64,000 nucleotides of DNA from Dermacentor variabilis (Eukaryota; Arthropoda; Arachnida; Ixodida; Ixodidae): contig NC_134570.1 in NCBI RefSeq assembly GCF_050947875.1, positions 104,070,622 through 104,134,621 on the forward strand, given 5' to 3'. Positions 1-11,713 of this stretch are shown here, piece by piece. The position numbers and the translations under genes were made by a program. Position 1 is the stretch's first letter; each line of letters begins with the position of its first letter. The notes beneath the pieces are model-generated. The model made no database searches. It was not told the DNA's origin and saw only the letters and a program-made list of their open reading frames with translations.

Positions 1-380
1 AAAAAAAATAGGGCCAATGTTTAGGTGAGGTAAATTGCGTGTGGACGAACTACGGCCATCATAAATGTACCTTAGCTAGAGCCAGAAAGCGTTATATACG
101 GGCAAGGTTTCAAAGGAAGAAGTCCTGTACTAGCGAAGTTTTCAAGTATGTCATGCAATTACTGGCAATGAAGAACGCTTATTATCACTCTTCAAGAGAA
201 ACAGCTTCCCTGGAAATTGGGTCGTGATTCTGCTAACGCGCACAAGTATGGCTTTTTTCCTTTGTCATTCTTTTGAATTTTGTATCTGTGTAGCATTAGG
301 AGTGAGTGAGGAATTAACCATCTTTATTTTGAACTAATCGAATAAGAAAAAAATAAAACTTAATGGCAAAACAAAATACG
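1..380. other. No recognisable feature
   Basis: This AT-rich stretch has only short open frames without recognisable motifs. I see no gene, RNA or repeat boundary in it. Confidence 0.5.
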
Positions 381-850
381 AAGGGCAGAGAGGTTAACAA
401 GACTAACTGTCCGGTTGGCTACAATGTACTGGGGGATGCGAATAAGGTAGAAAAGGTGAGGAGAAGTGAAGAAAAGATGAGAACAGCGATTCATACACAT
501 CTAGTGAATTTGTATGACAGCAAACTAGCATTTCAATCCATACTCAAATTGTATCGTGTAGTTCAATCTTCCACTTATACCGCATATAGTCGTTGCTTAT
601 GGCTTTTCCTTCCAGAATATCTCACAAATTATTGCGGGTAACGTTGTCATATGCTCTGGTAATGTCCAGAAAAGGCACATATAAAAGTATCCTTTGTTCT
701 CTGGATATTTCAATACACTGAGTAAGAATAAATAAGTTATCATCTAGACGGCTACCCATTCTGAATATAATCTGGAGTTCTCCCAGTACGCCATTAGTGT
801 CTACCCACGCTTGCAGCTTTGATTTAGTTATCTGCATTTCCAGTTTTTAT
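380..850 (-). mobile_element. LINE reverse transcriptase fragment with probable 3' tail
   Basis: On the minus strand positions 837-622 encode a piece of a reverse transcriptase palm. It includes a run of the type 'SRLDDNLFILTQCIEIS' followed by 'VPFLDITRAYDNV', which resembles the conserved RT block around the first catalytic aspartate. The frame is lost after about 622 in a stop-rich continuation. Further downstream on the minus strand (about 440-385) lies a pyrimidine-rich stretch with 'GTAGCCAACCGGAC' and 'TTAACCTCTCTGCC', which resembles the 3' UTR end of a repeated tick LINE. A similar motif recurs at 55775-55850. The endonuclease and most of the RT are missing, so this is a dead fragment. 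The RT identity is seen in the sequence; the clade is not resolved. Confidence 0.65.
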
Positions 851-1225
851 ATTACCGATGCATTGGTGAATGATTTATATGAGTGAATCCTATGTTTTCG
901 CCTCACCCGTTGCTATCCACTTAAAGTGCATAGCAGCTCCATCCATCGAAACAAGTGGTCACTGCTTTTCATGGATATGTGGCGATAGATGTAGTAAAAC
1001 ATGATTAACTCAATGCGGCTAGTTGACCATTTGTCACCGCCTCTTTCAAAGGGGACGCTAACAATGATAATCACCCTTCTCATAAAAGGCAAGAAAAGCT
1101 TCGAGCGAGGATCTTTTGAAAATACAGTAGTCTACAGGGTTTAATTATAAGGTCTGCTGCCATGCAAGGAATTTCATCATCAACAAAATTAGTCAACTCT
1201 TTATTCCTCAAGAAATGAAATCGCG

Positions 1226-1296
<71 letters not shown>

Positions 1297-1333
1297 TTTA
1301 TATGTGTGTATATATATACACATATATATATAT
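1226..1333. repeat. (TA)n microsatellite
   Basis: A nearly pure run of alternating TA fills about 1226-1290 and continues as interrupted TA/TG repeats to about 1333. The open frame through it encodes alternating Tyr-Ile and is not a gene. Confidence 0.95.
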
Positions 1334-1879
1334 TACCGCATTTTATGGTGACATAAAAATAGAAAACGAACCTCTGAATTTTGTAATCGTGTCAACAGCA
1401 TCGAACCGTAGACACAAATTTAGCGCGCTGCGTTTTCTTACACTGCAACACACATTTCCTTCAAGAAACAAAAAACAAAAACAAATTTCCTCATACCTGC
1501 CTTGCCAAATAAAATTTCTGTAAAGCTCCGTTTTTTATTTTTGCTCTTTCTGTTATTAACAAAAATTTTGTGTTTAAAGACAATCATCTGTTTTTTATTA
1601 CAGAAATATTGTTTTCCGTTTAATTTTTTCTGTTACTTTGTTATTTCCTGTTCTTTTTTATTGCAGAAACTGTATGTGTGAAACAATAATCCATTTTTAG
1701 GCACAAGAAAAGATGTTTTCTGTTTATACTTTCTGTTACTTACCATTCTTTTGCGATTGCACTGTGCAGAAGTGTGATGTCTAAAGACAATTTCCATTGG
1801 GATGAATAATGGGCGAACCAAGATCGCCGCTCAAGCGCGAACGCTCTGAAAGGCCATTTTTCTTCGTGAGGGCAGTTAA
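1334..1879. other. T-rich intergenic sequence
   Basis: This stretch has long T runs and repeated 'TTTTCTGTT' words on the plus strand. No coding, RNA or transposon signature is visible. Confidence 0.5.
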
Positions 1880-2115
1880 AAAAATTAAATTATGGGTTTT
1901 TACGTGCCAAAACCACTTTCTGATTATGAGGCACGCCATAGTAGAGGACTCCGGAAATTTCGACCACCTGGGGTTCTTTAACGTGCTCCTAAATCTAAGT
2001 ACACGGGTGTTTTCGCATTTCGCCTCCACCGAAATGCGGCCGCCGTGGCCGGGATTCGATCTAGCGACCTCGTGCTCAGCAGCCCAACACCATAGCCACT
2101 GAGCAACCACGGTGG
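1880..2115 (-). mobile_element. tRNA-derived SINE (tick Ruka-like)
   Basis: Read on the minus strand from 2115, the element opens with an A-box-like 'TTGCTCAGTGGCTATGG' and a B-box-like 'GATCGAATCCCGG' at tRNA-like spacing, which is an internal RNA polymerase III promoter. A tRNA-unrelated body follows that includes 'CACGTTAAAGAACCCC' and 'GTGGTTTTGGCACGT', ending in an A/T-rich tail near 1880. This arrangement and body match what I know of the SINE family described from ixodid ticks. It encodes no protein and depends on LINE machinery for movement. A degenerate second copy lies at 29700-29860. The SINE class is well supported; the family name is from memory. Confidence 0.75.
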
Positions 2116-2829
2116 GTGTGAGTGCAGTTACCACCTTCACGGAGGAAAATTTTCTTTGCAGAAACGTTGACTGGAGCCGATTTTCCTTGTCGTACCACTA
2201 GTTATCATTTCCAGCCTCCATTCTCCTCTTAACTTCTGTCATGTTGAGTTTTCTATCGCGCTTCACATAATCATTATAGGTTAACAAATGTCATGTAAAT
2301 AGCAGCTGGTCTCAATATGAAAATTAGGCTGTGTGGTCAAATACGAAAATATTCAGCTGTAGCGCAAAACGACAAAGGTCACACGTAGCGCTCGTGTGTG
2401 TCTCGGTTTTTACTTCACTCAGCTTTCTTGCGCTGCTGTTAAATATTGTCAGCACTTTTTCTCTCAGTGGTTGTAAGAAATAATTTGTAATTTAGGACAT
2501 TGCAGAAGAAAGTGATATTTTTTTATTTTACATCAATAGATCATTGGACAGATTTGTCAAGGAATATTAAAACAGGAATACTAAGTGAACTGCTTATGCG
2601 CACTAGGTTAGGAAAACAAGCAGCATCGGTTTTCCTCCAGGGGATATAAAACCTTAAAAGTCAATTTCCAAGGCCATAGATAAGCCTCTGCTTACCATGA
2701 ATCGCACGTATACGTAATGAAAGAACGGGAAAAATTGCATGCCTTTCAAAGCAAGGCAAGCGAAATAAATAAATGCGCAGTCTGTGTATAATAGGCACAT
2801 TGCCTAATGGCACATGGCCAACCCGCAAA

Positions 2830-3108
2830 GAAAGGACAACGTGAGACGTGTTCTAAAGGAAACCACTCGGTCGGTGGTTTCTGAAGGTGCCCTACAAATC
2901 TGCATATCATACTTGGGGTCCTAACCCAATAATTAACATGTTGGGTAATTAAACTAAATAATTAGCGAGCTATGCAGAAAGCAACAAAATTGTGTGAGTT
3001 ACTATTGGCTATTGCGAATAATAAGCGTTCGGTTCAATTCGTTTCCAACGCACCTTTCATATTTAAATCCTTGGCTCAAGTTATGTGGGACACCCTGTAT
3101 ATGAAGGC
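2830..3108 (+). repeat. Dispersed repeat, copy 1 (second copy near 62 kb)
   Basis: This stretch is similar over most of its length to the reverse complement of 61985-62237. A 19-bp word at 2885-2903 is identical to the complement of 62157-62175. Its right end ('GGACACCCTGTATAT') resembles the terminal motif of many arthropod mariner-derived MITEs. There is no coding content. The family is unidentified. Confidence 0.6.
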
Positions 3109-3189
3109 CAAATAGCTGCGAAAAAGCTAAAAGTGACCTCGGCATTACGTTGTTGAAGACTTTTTGCTTTAAGGCTCAATCGTGAAGAC

Positions 3190-5055
3190 ACCGATTATGG
3201 ATGGATGGATACAACTGTCTTGTACGTGCGGCAAGGTTTAACGCGACGCGCGCTCAGGTCTCCCACGGGGGAACGTCAAGGCCCTGCCTCAACGCCGCCT
3301 CACGGGCTTGCCGGACTGCCCACGTCTGGATTCCGAGGTCTGAGCTGCGCAGAGTGGCGGCACACCTCGACGACAGGGTCTCCGGATCAACTGCCATCCT
3401 TCCTATAACTACATTGCACTCCCACAGCATGTGTTTGAGTGTTGCTGGTCCTTCCTGGCACAATTTTCACGTGTCGTCTTGATGCTTATCTGGGAAGATA
3501 CGTTTCAGACGGAATGGATTAGGAAAGGTGTTCGTCAGGAGTTGTCTCCAGGTGACGGCCTGCCTCCTGTTCAATTTGGGACTCGGCGGTGGGTATATCC
3601 TTCTGGTGTTTAGATATGTACTGGTTATGTCGTATTTGGTGAGCCTGTCCAGTTCTGGGCGAGGAGTGCTCGCGATCGTGCGAGAGGCGTTGCCCTGTTC
3701 GGCGCGGCGGGTCATGTTTCGCGCCGTCCGGTGCGCCGTCTCGTTTAGGTTCGGGAGCGCGTCGCCTTCCGTGGTGACGAGCGCGGGGAACCATACGATC
3801 CTCGAGCTCGCGGTTTTGGATCTGCCCGCTTTGGCCAGAATGGACAGGGCTTCCTTGGAAATTCTACCTTTGGCGTTATTCTTTACTGCCGTTTGCGAGT
3901 CGCTCAGTACGACTTCGCATTCCTGTTCTGTGAGGGACAGCGCGATCGCTAGTTTCTCCGATATTTCCGAGTGTTTGGTGTATACACTTCATGTGGTTCT
4001 GATTTTGGAGTTTGTGTCTACGTCTACGGCGGTGTATTTTTGGCCGTTTGGATATTCGGCTGCGTCGACAAAGCGCGCGTTTCTCTCTCTGCCGTATGAA
4101 CAGAGCAGAGCCTCCGCTCTTGCCTTTCTTTCACCTCGGTTGTAATCGGTATGCACGTTTCTTGGGATGTTCGCCACCGTAGAGGTGTCTGATTTTGTTG
4201 GGGATTTGCATTTTGTGGCCGTGCTGGTTTTGGTACGTTATGCCGAGCGTGTTCATAATGTACCTTCCCGTCGTGGTGGTCGACAGGCATTCGAGCTGCG
4301 AGATGCGTTGTGCTTCGACTATTTCTTCCAGGGTGTTGTATATCCACAGCTGAGCCACGAGCTCGGTCCTCGTCGACTCCTGGAGGCCCAGGGCTATCTT
4401 GTACGTTTTGCTTATGAGCGTGTTGATCTTGTTCTTTTCCGCGACGTACCACTTGTGGTAGGCGGCTACTTAGCGATGTGGCTGACAACGAAGGAGTGGA
4501 TCAGTCGAATGACGTTTTCTTCCTTCATGCCCGCGGGTCTATTGGTTATTCTCTTTATGAGTCTCGTGTCGCTGGTTACTTTGCCTTCGATCTTCCTCAC
4601 GGTTTCGCCGTTAGCTCCGTTGGCCTCAATGATCATTCCGAGGATTTTGATCTTGTTTACTTTGGGGATTGCGTTTCCGTCTTGGGTGTACAGGCCGATT
4701 TCCTCGTACTCCCGGGGTCCCGTGTAGCTCTTTGGTGGCATGCGTCTGCGCGTGGGCCGGTAAAGAAGTAGTTCGGACTTGCTCGGGGAGCATTTGAGGC
4801 CTGTTCCTTGGAGGTACTCTTCGACTTTGTGAATGGCCGTTTGTAGTGTGTTCTCAATTTGGCCGTTACTGCCGCGGTCCGCCCAAATCGTAATATCATC
4901 TGTGTATATGGCGTGGTGTATTCCTTCGATTTCCCGTAGTTTGCTGGGGAGACCCAGCATGCCTAAGTTGAAAAGGAGCGGAGATATAACTGAGCCCTGG
5001 GGGTACCTGCACTTCCCTTGGCTCGTTCTTCGGACTCGAGGTCTCCAACCAATTA
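3190..5055 (-). mobile_element. Decayed I-type LINE, 3' part (RT, RNase H)
   Basis: The minus strand encodes the back half of a non-LTR retrotransposon ORF2 in several frames. From 5055 downwards come an RT motif B ('GTPQGSVISPLLFNL'), then an RT catalytic box with 'YTDDITIW' in place of the usual YADD (near 4890). An RT thumb-like part continues to about 4466. After frameshifts there is a stretch homologous to the connection region (4358-4131), the start of an RNase H domain ('FVDAAEYP', near 4060), and the terminal part with a 'LKHMLWEC' zinc-finger remnant (3440-3410). The order matches the full-length element at 23061-28335, so the two are related families. The endonuclease and ORF1 are missing (5' truncation near 5055), and the 3' end carries a short TCCA/TGGA-type tail at 3190-3210. 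It is non-functional. Confidence 0.8.
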
Positions 5056-7535
5056 TGCATACAACGCTCGGTGCAAGGCCGTGCTGCTTGTGTTGCCGCC
5101 CTTGGACTTTATACGGAACCTCACGGCGACGCCAAGAATGCGCCTAGAGTGTCCATATAATCGATATCGCAATTATGAAGAATACAGACAGCACGGTATG
5201 TTCTCTGCATATACGCGAAGCTATCTCGTTCCTGCAATTGAAATACAATACTGAGAGGGAAAGTGCGGTTCTGCGAAATGCAGGCTAGATGCGGTAAATG
5301 TATGGAGCAGTCGAAAAGAAGACTGGCATGACGGGCTGCCCGGCGCCACGGCCTCGGTGCGATGCGCGGTCACGCTGGGTGCATAGACGTTCCGCAGAGT
5401 GCGTAAACATGCTAATGTCTTCACTCTTTGGATGGAGGAGCCCATAGAGACCCCCACTAGACTTCTCTCTCTCTCTCTCTCTCTATGAACGCCTGCGATC
5501 TCAGCGCGTTTACTGTACCGCCTGTGCGATTAGCGCTGGAAGTGCCGCGTAGGAGCACAGGGCATGAACGACAGATATGCACTCATCGCGAGCCCCTTGT
5601 AATCCGAGCTCCCGTGTGGTGTCTGCTCTACGTCTCGGCTACAGCAACGTGGAACAGCAGAAACGCAAAAAAAAAATCGAATTTACTTCAGTACCAGATA
5701 TTTACAGAATTTACTACATACAACACGGACACGACCCTTCGAGTGCGGCGTACGTACGTGGAAAAAAAATCACACGTCAGCTGGTTTTGTAACAATGTCA
5801 AGAAGAATGGTACAAGGTAGAAAATAGCCGTGATAATTTAAAGCGGTGGACACGTTATGTTACCCGTATAGTATTAGTTACGTGAAACAACGGCACATGC
5901 TGCCTTTTTACATTTTCTTTACTCTATGTTTTGCTCCAGTTCAGTTTATTCATATTTTGAACATTTATTTATAATTTTTGCGGTCCGCGATTCATACATT
6001 TAGTTATTCTTTGTAAAAGTGAGAAAGTGAGGCTAGCAGACGACATAGGAACAATTCTTTGCGGCCACCAGCGTGACGAGAGCATACCTTCAAGGCTCGG
6101 GTACTAGAACATTCTGCGTTGTGCCCTTAAAATGCGCAGGTAGTACACCAAGCCACGCAGTCGAGTGTTCCCGCTAACTATATTCAAAGTGAGACGGTGG
6201 CCAGGCAAAATCACTTCCCACCAGTAACGCACTGAAAGAGTCAAACCGCAGCTAACGAAGCAACAAAATCAATACTGGATGCCATGTGTCAGAACGAAAA
6301 ATATTGTGCAACCGAAAAAAAGTCGCCTTTCCAGTCACTTCAGTAAACTAAACATTTGATCGTAGGTACGAGCTGACGTCGCTGAGTGAGCTTTGTTGAG
6401 AACTCACGCATGCTTCATTTTCTTATTATTCGCAGTCACAGCAAATACACGTCCATTCCGAAAAGGCTAGAATAGACAATACACTTGTCAAGACCACTGG
6501 CTAGTGCTTACGTGTGCTATAAAAAAAAACGCTAAATTTAAGAGCCAAGTCCCACGTTGTCTTAGAAAGCGCAACGTACGCTGAAATGTCAGAACACGTT
6601 AAATTTTGTCGCTGTCCGCCTGAATTTTCTTTGCGGGCTACATTGTGGTGCTGTTCTATGTCATGAGCACGCGGAAAACATTTGGTAAGAGAGTACGTCG
6701 AGCAGTGTTTGTAATGTACTTGAAAGGATGACCACACACCTCTATGAATTTCGAAAGAAACGGAGCAGTGCCGACATGTCCAGACTCGAATAGCCGCCAT
6801 CATGATTAGGGCTCGGGGCATCAATGCAATACAGCAAACAGCGCGTCGTGCGTGATGTATGCAAAGAATGGCTTGTATGAAATGATAGAAAAAGTAATAA
6901 ATTTTTATTTTATAGTTTTTATGCAGTTACAATAATTTAAAACGGTTATATTTTAGTTCTGAATCGATTTACAGGCTGGACATCAAGAAGAACAGAAAAT
7001 TAGTTTTTTTTTTGTTTTAAAAGGTTTCTGTTGTAGAACATTTACAGAAAACTTCTTTTGAGGTAGAGAAAATTTATCTAAATTTTCTTTAAATTAGCAG
7101 CTTCCTTTAAACTGTGTAGCCTTAAATTGCAGCTGTTGATAATTTGCCCAACTTTCATTTTCTCTTCCTCTCTCTTGTTCCCCTTCCCCACTTTCAGCAG
7201 TCAGCGGATAATCGTTGCACTGAGTGGTACAGTAAGGATCACTAATTTTCTATTTTGAGCAAGATGACGTCATTACATATTATTTGCGCACGACAGACAT
7301 TAAAACGAAGACACAGAACGTTCCTTTTCAGCTTTCTGTTGCAACCGCGCGAAGTTTGCAGGGAGTCTGGTGATCGACCTATTGAGTTGTCAATACTTAT
7401 AGTGACCCTCATACGGCTTGCGTGCAGAAAATGCCAGTGAACTGTGTAGGTCATCTGTTCTGAGTAAGGTTACCTACACTTCTCATTTTCATTGTACTCA
7501 ATGTGTCGATCATCTTCCCACGATTTCTTCTGCAG
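5056..7535. other. Unassigned stretch, probably intron of the NRF-like gene
   Basis: No exon-like frames, RNA genes or clear transposons are visible apart from a short CT microsatellite at 5462-5485 and AT-rich sequence at 6890-7080. If the exon at 7536 belongs to a multi-exon gene on the plus strand, this stretch is most simply part of its last intron, which also holds the LINE and SINE upstream. Confidence 0.4.
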
Positions 7536-7754
7536 ATGACGCTATCCTTTTCCGTGCTCGTCTGGTGCTTCCTGCTGTCATACCTGGTGTTCATAGCGTG
7601 CGAGGCGCCTACTGGAGCGCTGGAAAAGCTGGCTTTCAGGAGGTTTATTGGAGGTGATAGAGCCCAGAAGCAGAAGCAGGAAGAACATGTCGAAAGTGGT
7701 GACGTGAAGACAATGAACAGCGCAGACGGCAATAAAATTTTGCTACGCTTATAA
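7536..7754 (+). CDS. Terminal exon of NRF-6-like membrane acyltransferase (partial)
   Basis: A pyrimidine-rich tract ending in 'TTCTTCTGCAG' precedes an open frame that begins at 7536 and ends with TAA at 7752-7754. The 72-residue product has a hydrophobic helix (about residues 4-22, 'FSVLVWCFLLSYLVFIAC'), then 'EAPTGALEKLAF' and a charged tail rich in Gln, Lys and Glu. A last transmembrane helix followed by Glu-x-Pro and 'LEKL' is the usual C-terminal end of nose-resistant-to-fluoxetine-type proteins, which are multi-pass membrane proteins of the acyltransferase-3 family. The rest of the gene would lie upstream, outside the window or beyond what I can detect. Another gene of the same family starts at 60364 on the same strand, which supports the call. 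The exon itself is short, so another membrane acyltransferase is possible. Confidence 0.6.
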   Translation: MTLSFSVLVWCFLLSYLVFIACEAPTGALEKLAFRRFIGGDRAQKQKQEEHVESGDVKTMNSADGNKILLRL

Positions 7755-8561
7755 CCAAGCAGTGGTTGTCCGTCTCGTCATGAAAAACGCACGAGTACTC
7801 GCAAGACCACGAAGGCCGAGCAGGATCGTTTTCGGTCGGTAATCGTCAGCATCCTATTGTATGGTCACTTGCCATAAGTGCAGCAAATGGTCGATGCGTC
7901 AGTTTGTTCATTATTCTCACTCGCCCGAATGAATGCTGCCCAATCATGAATGGTGTAAAGGCCGGCCCACACGGAGCGAACGTTCACGGCGAACTTCGTG
8001 CGGCCCGCCCCAGCGTGGCCCCCACGTGTGACGAAAAACAGGCGGCCGCCGCCGCCACGATTTCAGTGTTCCCAGACACGGCCTAATTCCATTCCCAGTA
8101 AAGTGCAGTGAAAAAAAAATAGATTTCCATCTTTAACTGAACCATTATTTATGCAATGGCAGCAAATAAGACGACCTATTAGTTAGGTTTAATGTCGATT
8201 TGACAATTTCTCTCATTTTTTCATCAAAGCATGGACTGGAGGACGCGGAGAAATCGCTGGGGCTGTCCACGCCGTGCAGTGGCAATCGTGATCGTGATCG
8301 GGTTCACCCGCGGTAACCGCGGTGTTGTGCGAGGGTGCTGCGGTAAGTGTTTCTGCGTTGTGCAAACTTCCGTTACCAGTTTGCACTCGAAGTAATTGCT
8401 CAAAAAGGCCACGAGCACATAGTCGCAGAAGACGTCCAGCTGCGGTGTGAAGCGGTGCGCACATCTCCATGGGAAACGTGCGGTGGCTGCTTATGCTGAA
8501 GTCGCTGCTCTCGAGAAACCAAGAAGCAAAGAAGAGAAAACGAAGGCTTTGCGTGCATCCA
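7755..8561. other. Downstream flank of the NRF-like exon
   Basis: No gene or repeat was recognised. A canonical AATAAA overlaps the last codons of the exon at 7731-7736; a poly(A) role is possible but not shown. Confidence 0.4.
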
Positions 8562-10520
8562 GGGGCCTTATGACGTTAAACTATTCCAATCTATTCTAAT
8601 TAAAATCTCCTGACGTCAAATTTGCGTAACCGCCGACGTAAGCATCGGGCGGTGACCCACAGGGTTGTGTGAACAGACCAATAAAATGTTCTCCTCGTCT
8701 GTAGGTCATTTTTGTTTGCTTTAAAAACGAATAACATTGCCTACAGTGAGCGGCTTGCATTATCTAATTGGCTGACAAGAGGTAAAGAGCGCGCTCAAGT
8801 GGAGAGGGATTCGATGGGGCCAAGGCCAGTGCAGTGAAAAGCGATAACCGGTTGAAGAGGGTGGTGCCGGCGCCTGCGATTGGTCCGCTTTCCCTTATTT
8901 GGCTTCAGGGGGTTGGTGGAAAATTGCGGCGGCATGCAACGGAAGGTCAAGAATGCCGCTAAAACGGATTCTCAGCAAAGAAGAGTTGGCAGAACGAGGT
9001 CATAAACGTGCCGAAAGTGCTTGAAAGCGTTACACGGCCACGCAAAAGGGTTTATTGTACGCAAATAAACCCATACTCTCCGGCAGGTGCGACTACCCAG
9101 TCGGGGCGGGGCGATCGGCGGTAGCCACCTGTATTCCTTTCGGAACGGGGCAGCCTGCGGCTACGCGGAAAAAAGAATGTATGTTGTGTTCGGCATGTTA
9201 ATGCATCTTTATAAGGCGTACACGTCACTTCGACGCGGTGTGTTTTCCCGGTCTCGCGACGTCACGTGACAGGCAGGTGAAGTGGGTGAAGCCCGAGGGC
9301 TATTGACCAATATCCGAGGGTTAATGGCAAAATGCGTCGCATCAGAAACAACCAATTTTTTTGCGTTCGGTCAATTGATACATAATCAGTATGTAAGTGT
9401 CCTATCATCTGGGGAGCTATAGCGGTATTCGTGACGTCGGGTGACAGATAGGCGAAGCGGGGGGGGTTCAAAAAAGTTTTTGAACAATCGCGGAGGGCTG
9501 ATTCCAGAATTGAAATAGAATAGTTTGGAATAGGGGCGCTATAACGTAAAGTTATTCCAAAATTTTATATTCCATTTCTGCAATCAGCCATCCGCGATTG
9601 GTCACAAACTTTTTTGGACCCCCACCCTTCGCCTGTCTGGCACGCGACGTCACAAAAACCGCGATACTTCTACATCTGGTATGACGTGTACACACTGATT
9701 ATGCATGATTGCCCCGAACAAAAGAAAAAGAATTATTTCTGATTCGACGCCTTTTCACCGTTCGACCTCAACTATTGATCAAAAGTTTTAGGGTTACACC
9801 CACTTCACCTGCGTGTCACGCGACGTCAGAAAACCGCGAAAACTCACCACGTCCACGTGACGTGCACGCGTTAAATATGCATTAATATGCCGAACAAAAG
9901 TGAATATTTCTCTGAATAACCGCAGGCTTCCCCGTTCCCAATGGAATAAAAGATGGCTGCCGCCGATCGCTCAGGCACTGGCTACTCGCCCCTGCCGTAG
10001 AGCATGGGTTTATTTGCATGTAATAAAACTTTCTGATTGACCGTGCAAGCTTTTTCAGAACTTTGGGCACGTTTACGACCTCGTTCTGTCAACTCTTCCT
10101 TGCTGAGGATCCGTTTTAGCGTCATTATTAAGCTTCCGTTGTATGCCGTCGCCATTGTCGACGAGCCACCGCAAGCTAAGTAAGAGAAAGCGGGCCAATC
10201 GCAGACGCCGACACCACCCTCTGTATCCGGTTATCGATCTTCAATGCAGTGGCTCGGCTCCATCGAATCCCTCTAAACTTGAGAATGCTCCTAGCCTATT
10301 GTGAGCCAATCAGATAACACAAACCGTTCAGTGCAGTCAATGGCATTCGTTTTTCAAGCAAACAAAAGTTACCTCCCACGAACGAGGGGAGCATTTGATT
10401 GGTTTGATCGGACAACGCTGCGGGTAACTGCCCAATGCTTGCGTCGGCGGGTACGCAAATTTGACGTCTGGAGATTGGAATAAAAACATATTGGCATAGT
10501 TTTATACGTTATATGGCCCT
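8562..10520. mobile_element. Giant foldback element: two ~975-bp inverted arms
   Basis: The left half (8562-9540) matches the reverse complement of the right half (9541-10520) almost from end to end. By eye roughly three quarters or more of positions agree, with small indels. Matching coordinates sum to about 19080-19081 throughout: for instance the 17-mer at 8612-8628 pairs with 10452-10468. The outer ends share 'GGGGCC' and 'GGCCC', and the centre near 9540 carries a similar 'GGGGCGCTATAACGT' motif, so each arm looks like it has its own terminal motifs. It encodes no protein. The shape is that of a Foldback-like or very large MITE-like DNA element. I see no convincing target-site duplication. 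Transcripts across it could fold into a long hairpin RNA. Confidence 0.85.
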
Positions 10521-11334
10521 AGCTTTAGGGTATAGGCACCCCAGTATGGAGAGAAACAAGTCGAAAACAAATAAAAGGAAGGCGCAGGGAGACACACAGC
10601 ATCAAGCAAACGAAAACAAATGATAAAAACGTCTTAAAACTTATTGTGCGCAAACAAACAGGGACGAAGAATAGAAGAAACACAAGGACGAGCGCTTGTC
10701 GGTTGTTTCCACCTTTTTGTTTTGAATAACCAATAAAAGAATACGTCGGAAGAGCCCGCGCTGATGTAAACAAAAAGCACATCTCAACAAGAAGTAATGA
10801 TTATCGTTAGATTACTTTCAGGGTCACTACCAATCTCCGCGTCAACTTCCTGGCACACAACGATCTTTTTCCAAGAGTTCTTGTACAGGATGGCTACAAT
10901 CCCCCAATATTGGTCGCGTCTGGACGGCTGTGATCAGTCGATCATTGCGCGCGATGCGCGCAGTTTTTGTCTCCATGTTCGCTCTGGGCTTCTTGGCTGG
11001 CTAGCCGAGTGAAATGCGGTGGCAGGAAGTCGGACGCGACCAAGCGCAGATTGGTCCGCGCTGACAGCCTTCATTCGCCGCTTCCGGCGAGCAGATGACC
11101 GCTTGCGAAATCTAGCCCGCCTTTATCGGTGGCGAAGGGCCGTTGGCCGTCGGGCGAATGCCGCGCCACCGTTCGCCAGTTTTTCGAAAGAAAATCGCTC
11201 CACCTGGGTCGGGCTTAAGGAGAGGCAGAAAATCAAGTGAAAGGCAGTGGCCCAATAGAAACGGGAGCCCGTAAAAACCCTTTAGTTGGTGGTTGACGGA
11301 ATGTTCCCGTGTTTCCCACAACTTATAACGAGAT
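10521..11334. other. Unassigned stretch with GC-rich core
   Basis: The stretch from about 10910 to 11230 is GC-rich with an Arg-rich open frame that has no recognisable domain. It may be repeat-derived. No gene is called. Confidence 0.4.
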
Positions 11335-11335
11335 G

Positions 11336-11402
<67 letters not shown>

Positions 11403-11445
11403 GCTACTACTACTACTACTACGACTACTACTACTATTACTACAA
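11335..11445. repeat. (TAC)n trinucleotide microsatellite
   Basis: About 105 bp of nearly perfect TAC/CTA repeats with a few single-base interruptions (TGC, CGA, ATT). It yields poly-Tyr, poly-Thr or poly-Val frames on the two strands, which are artefacts. Confidence 0.95.
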
Positions 11446-11713
11446 CTGCGAACACTTCTTGTTCTTTTTCGGTCACTTTAGGCAAATGACTTGCCCACGT
11501 CTGTGCCTGGCGATGAGTACTTGACTGATACTTGACAACTCTGACACTCTGATGCTTGAGAAACGGCTGCTTTTTTTTTAAATATGTGCGTTTAATAAAG
11601 GCTGCCCGTGGCAGCCAGGGCAACTCCGTTCAACAAATTGTACAGTAGAAAGGGGTGGCCATTACTTTCACGAGAAACTTAATGCATAATCCAATTTTAA
11701 TAAAACATTACTT

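Noticed and set aside
1215..1523. 102-codon frame starting in alternating Tyr-Ile
   Set aside because: The frame is opened by the TA microsatellite; the downstream part has no motif.
3528..4727. Plus-strand frames of 186-205 codons
   Set aside because: They are antisense to the decayed minus-strand LINE, whose RT and RNase H motifs fix the coding strand.
11282..11623. Poly-Val, poly-Thr and poly-Tyr frames on both strands
   Set aside because: All are readings of the TAC trinucleotide repeat.
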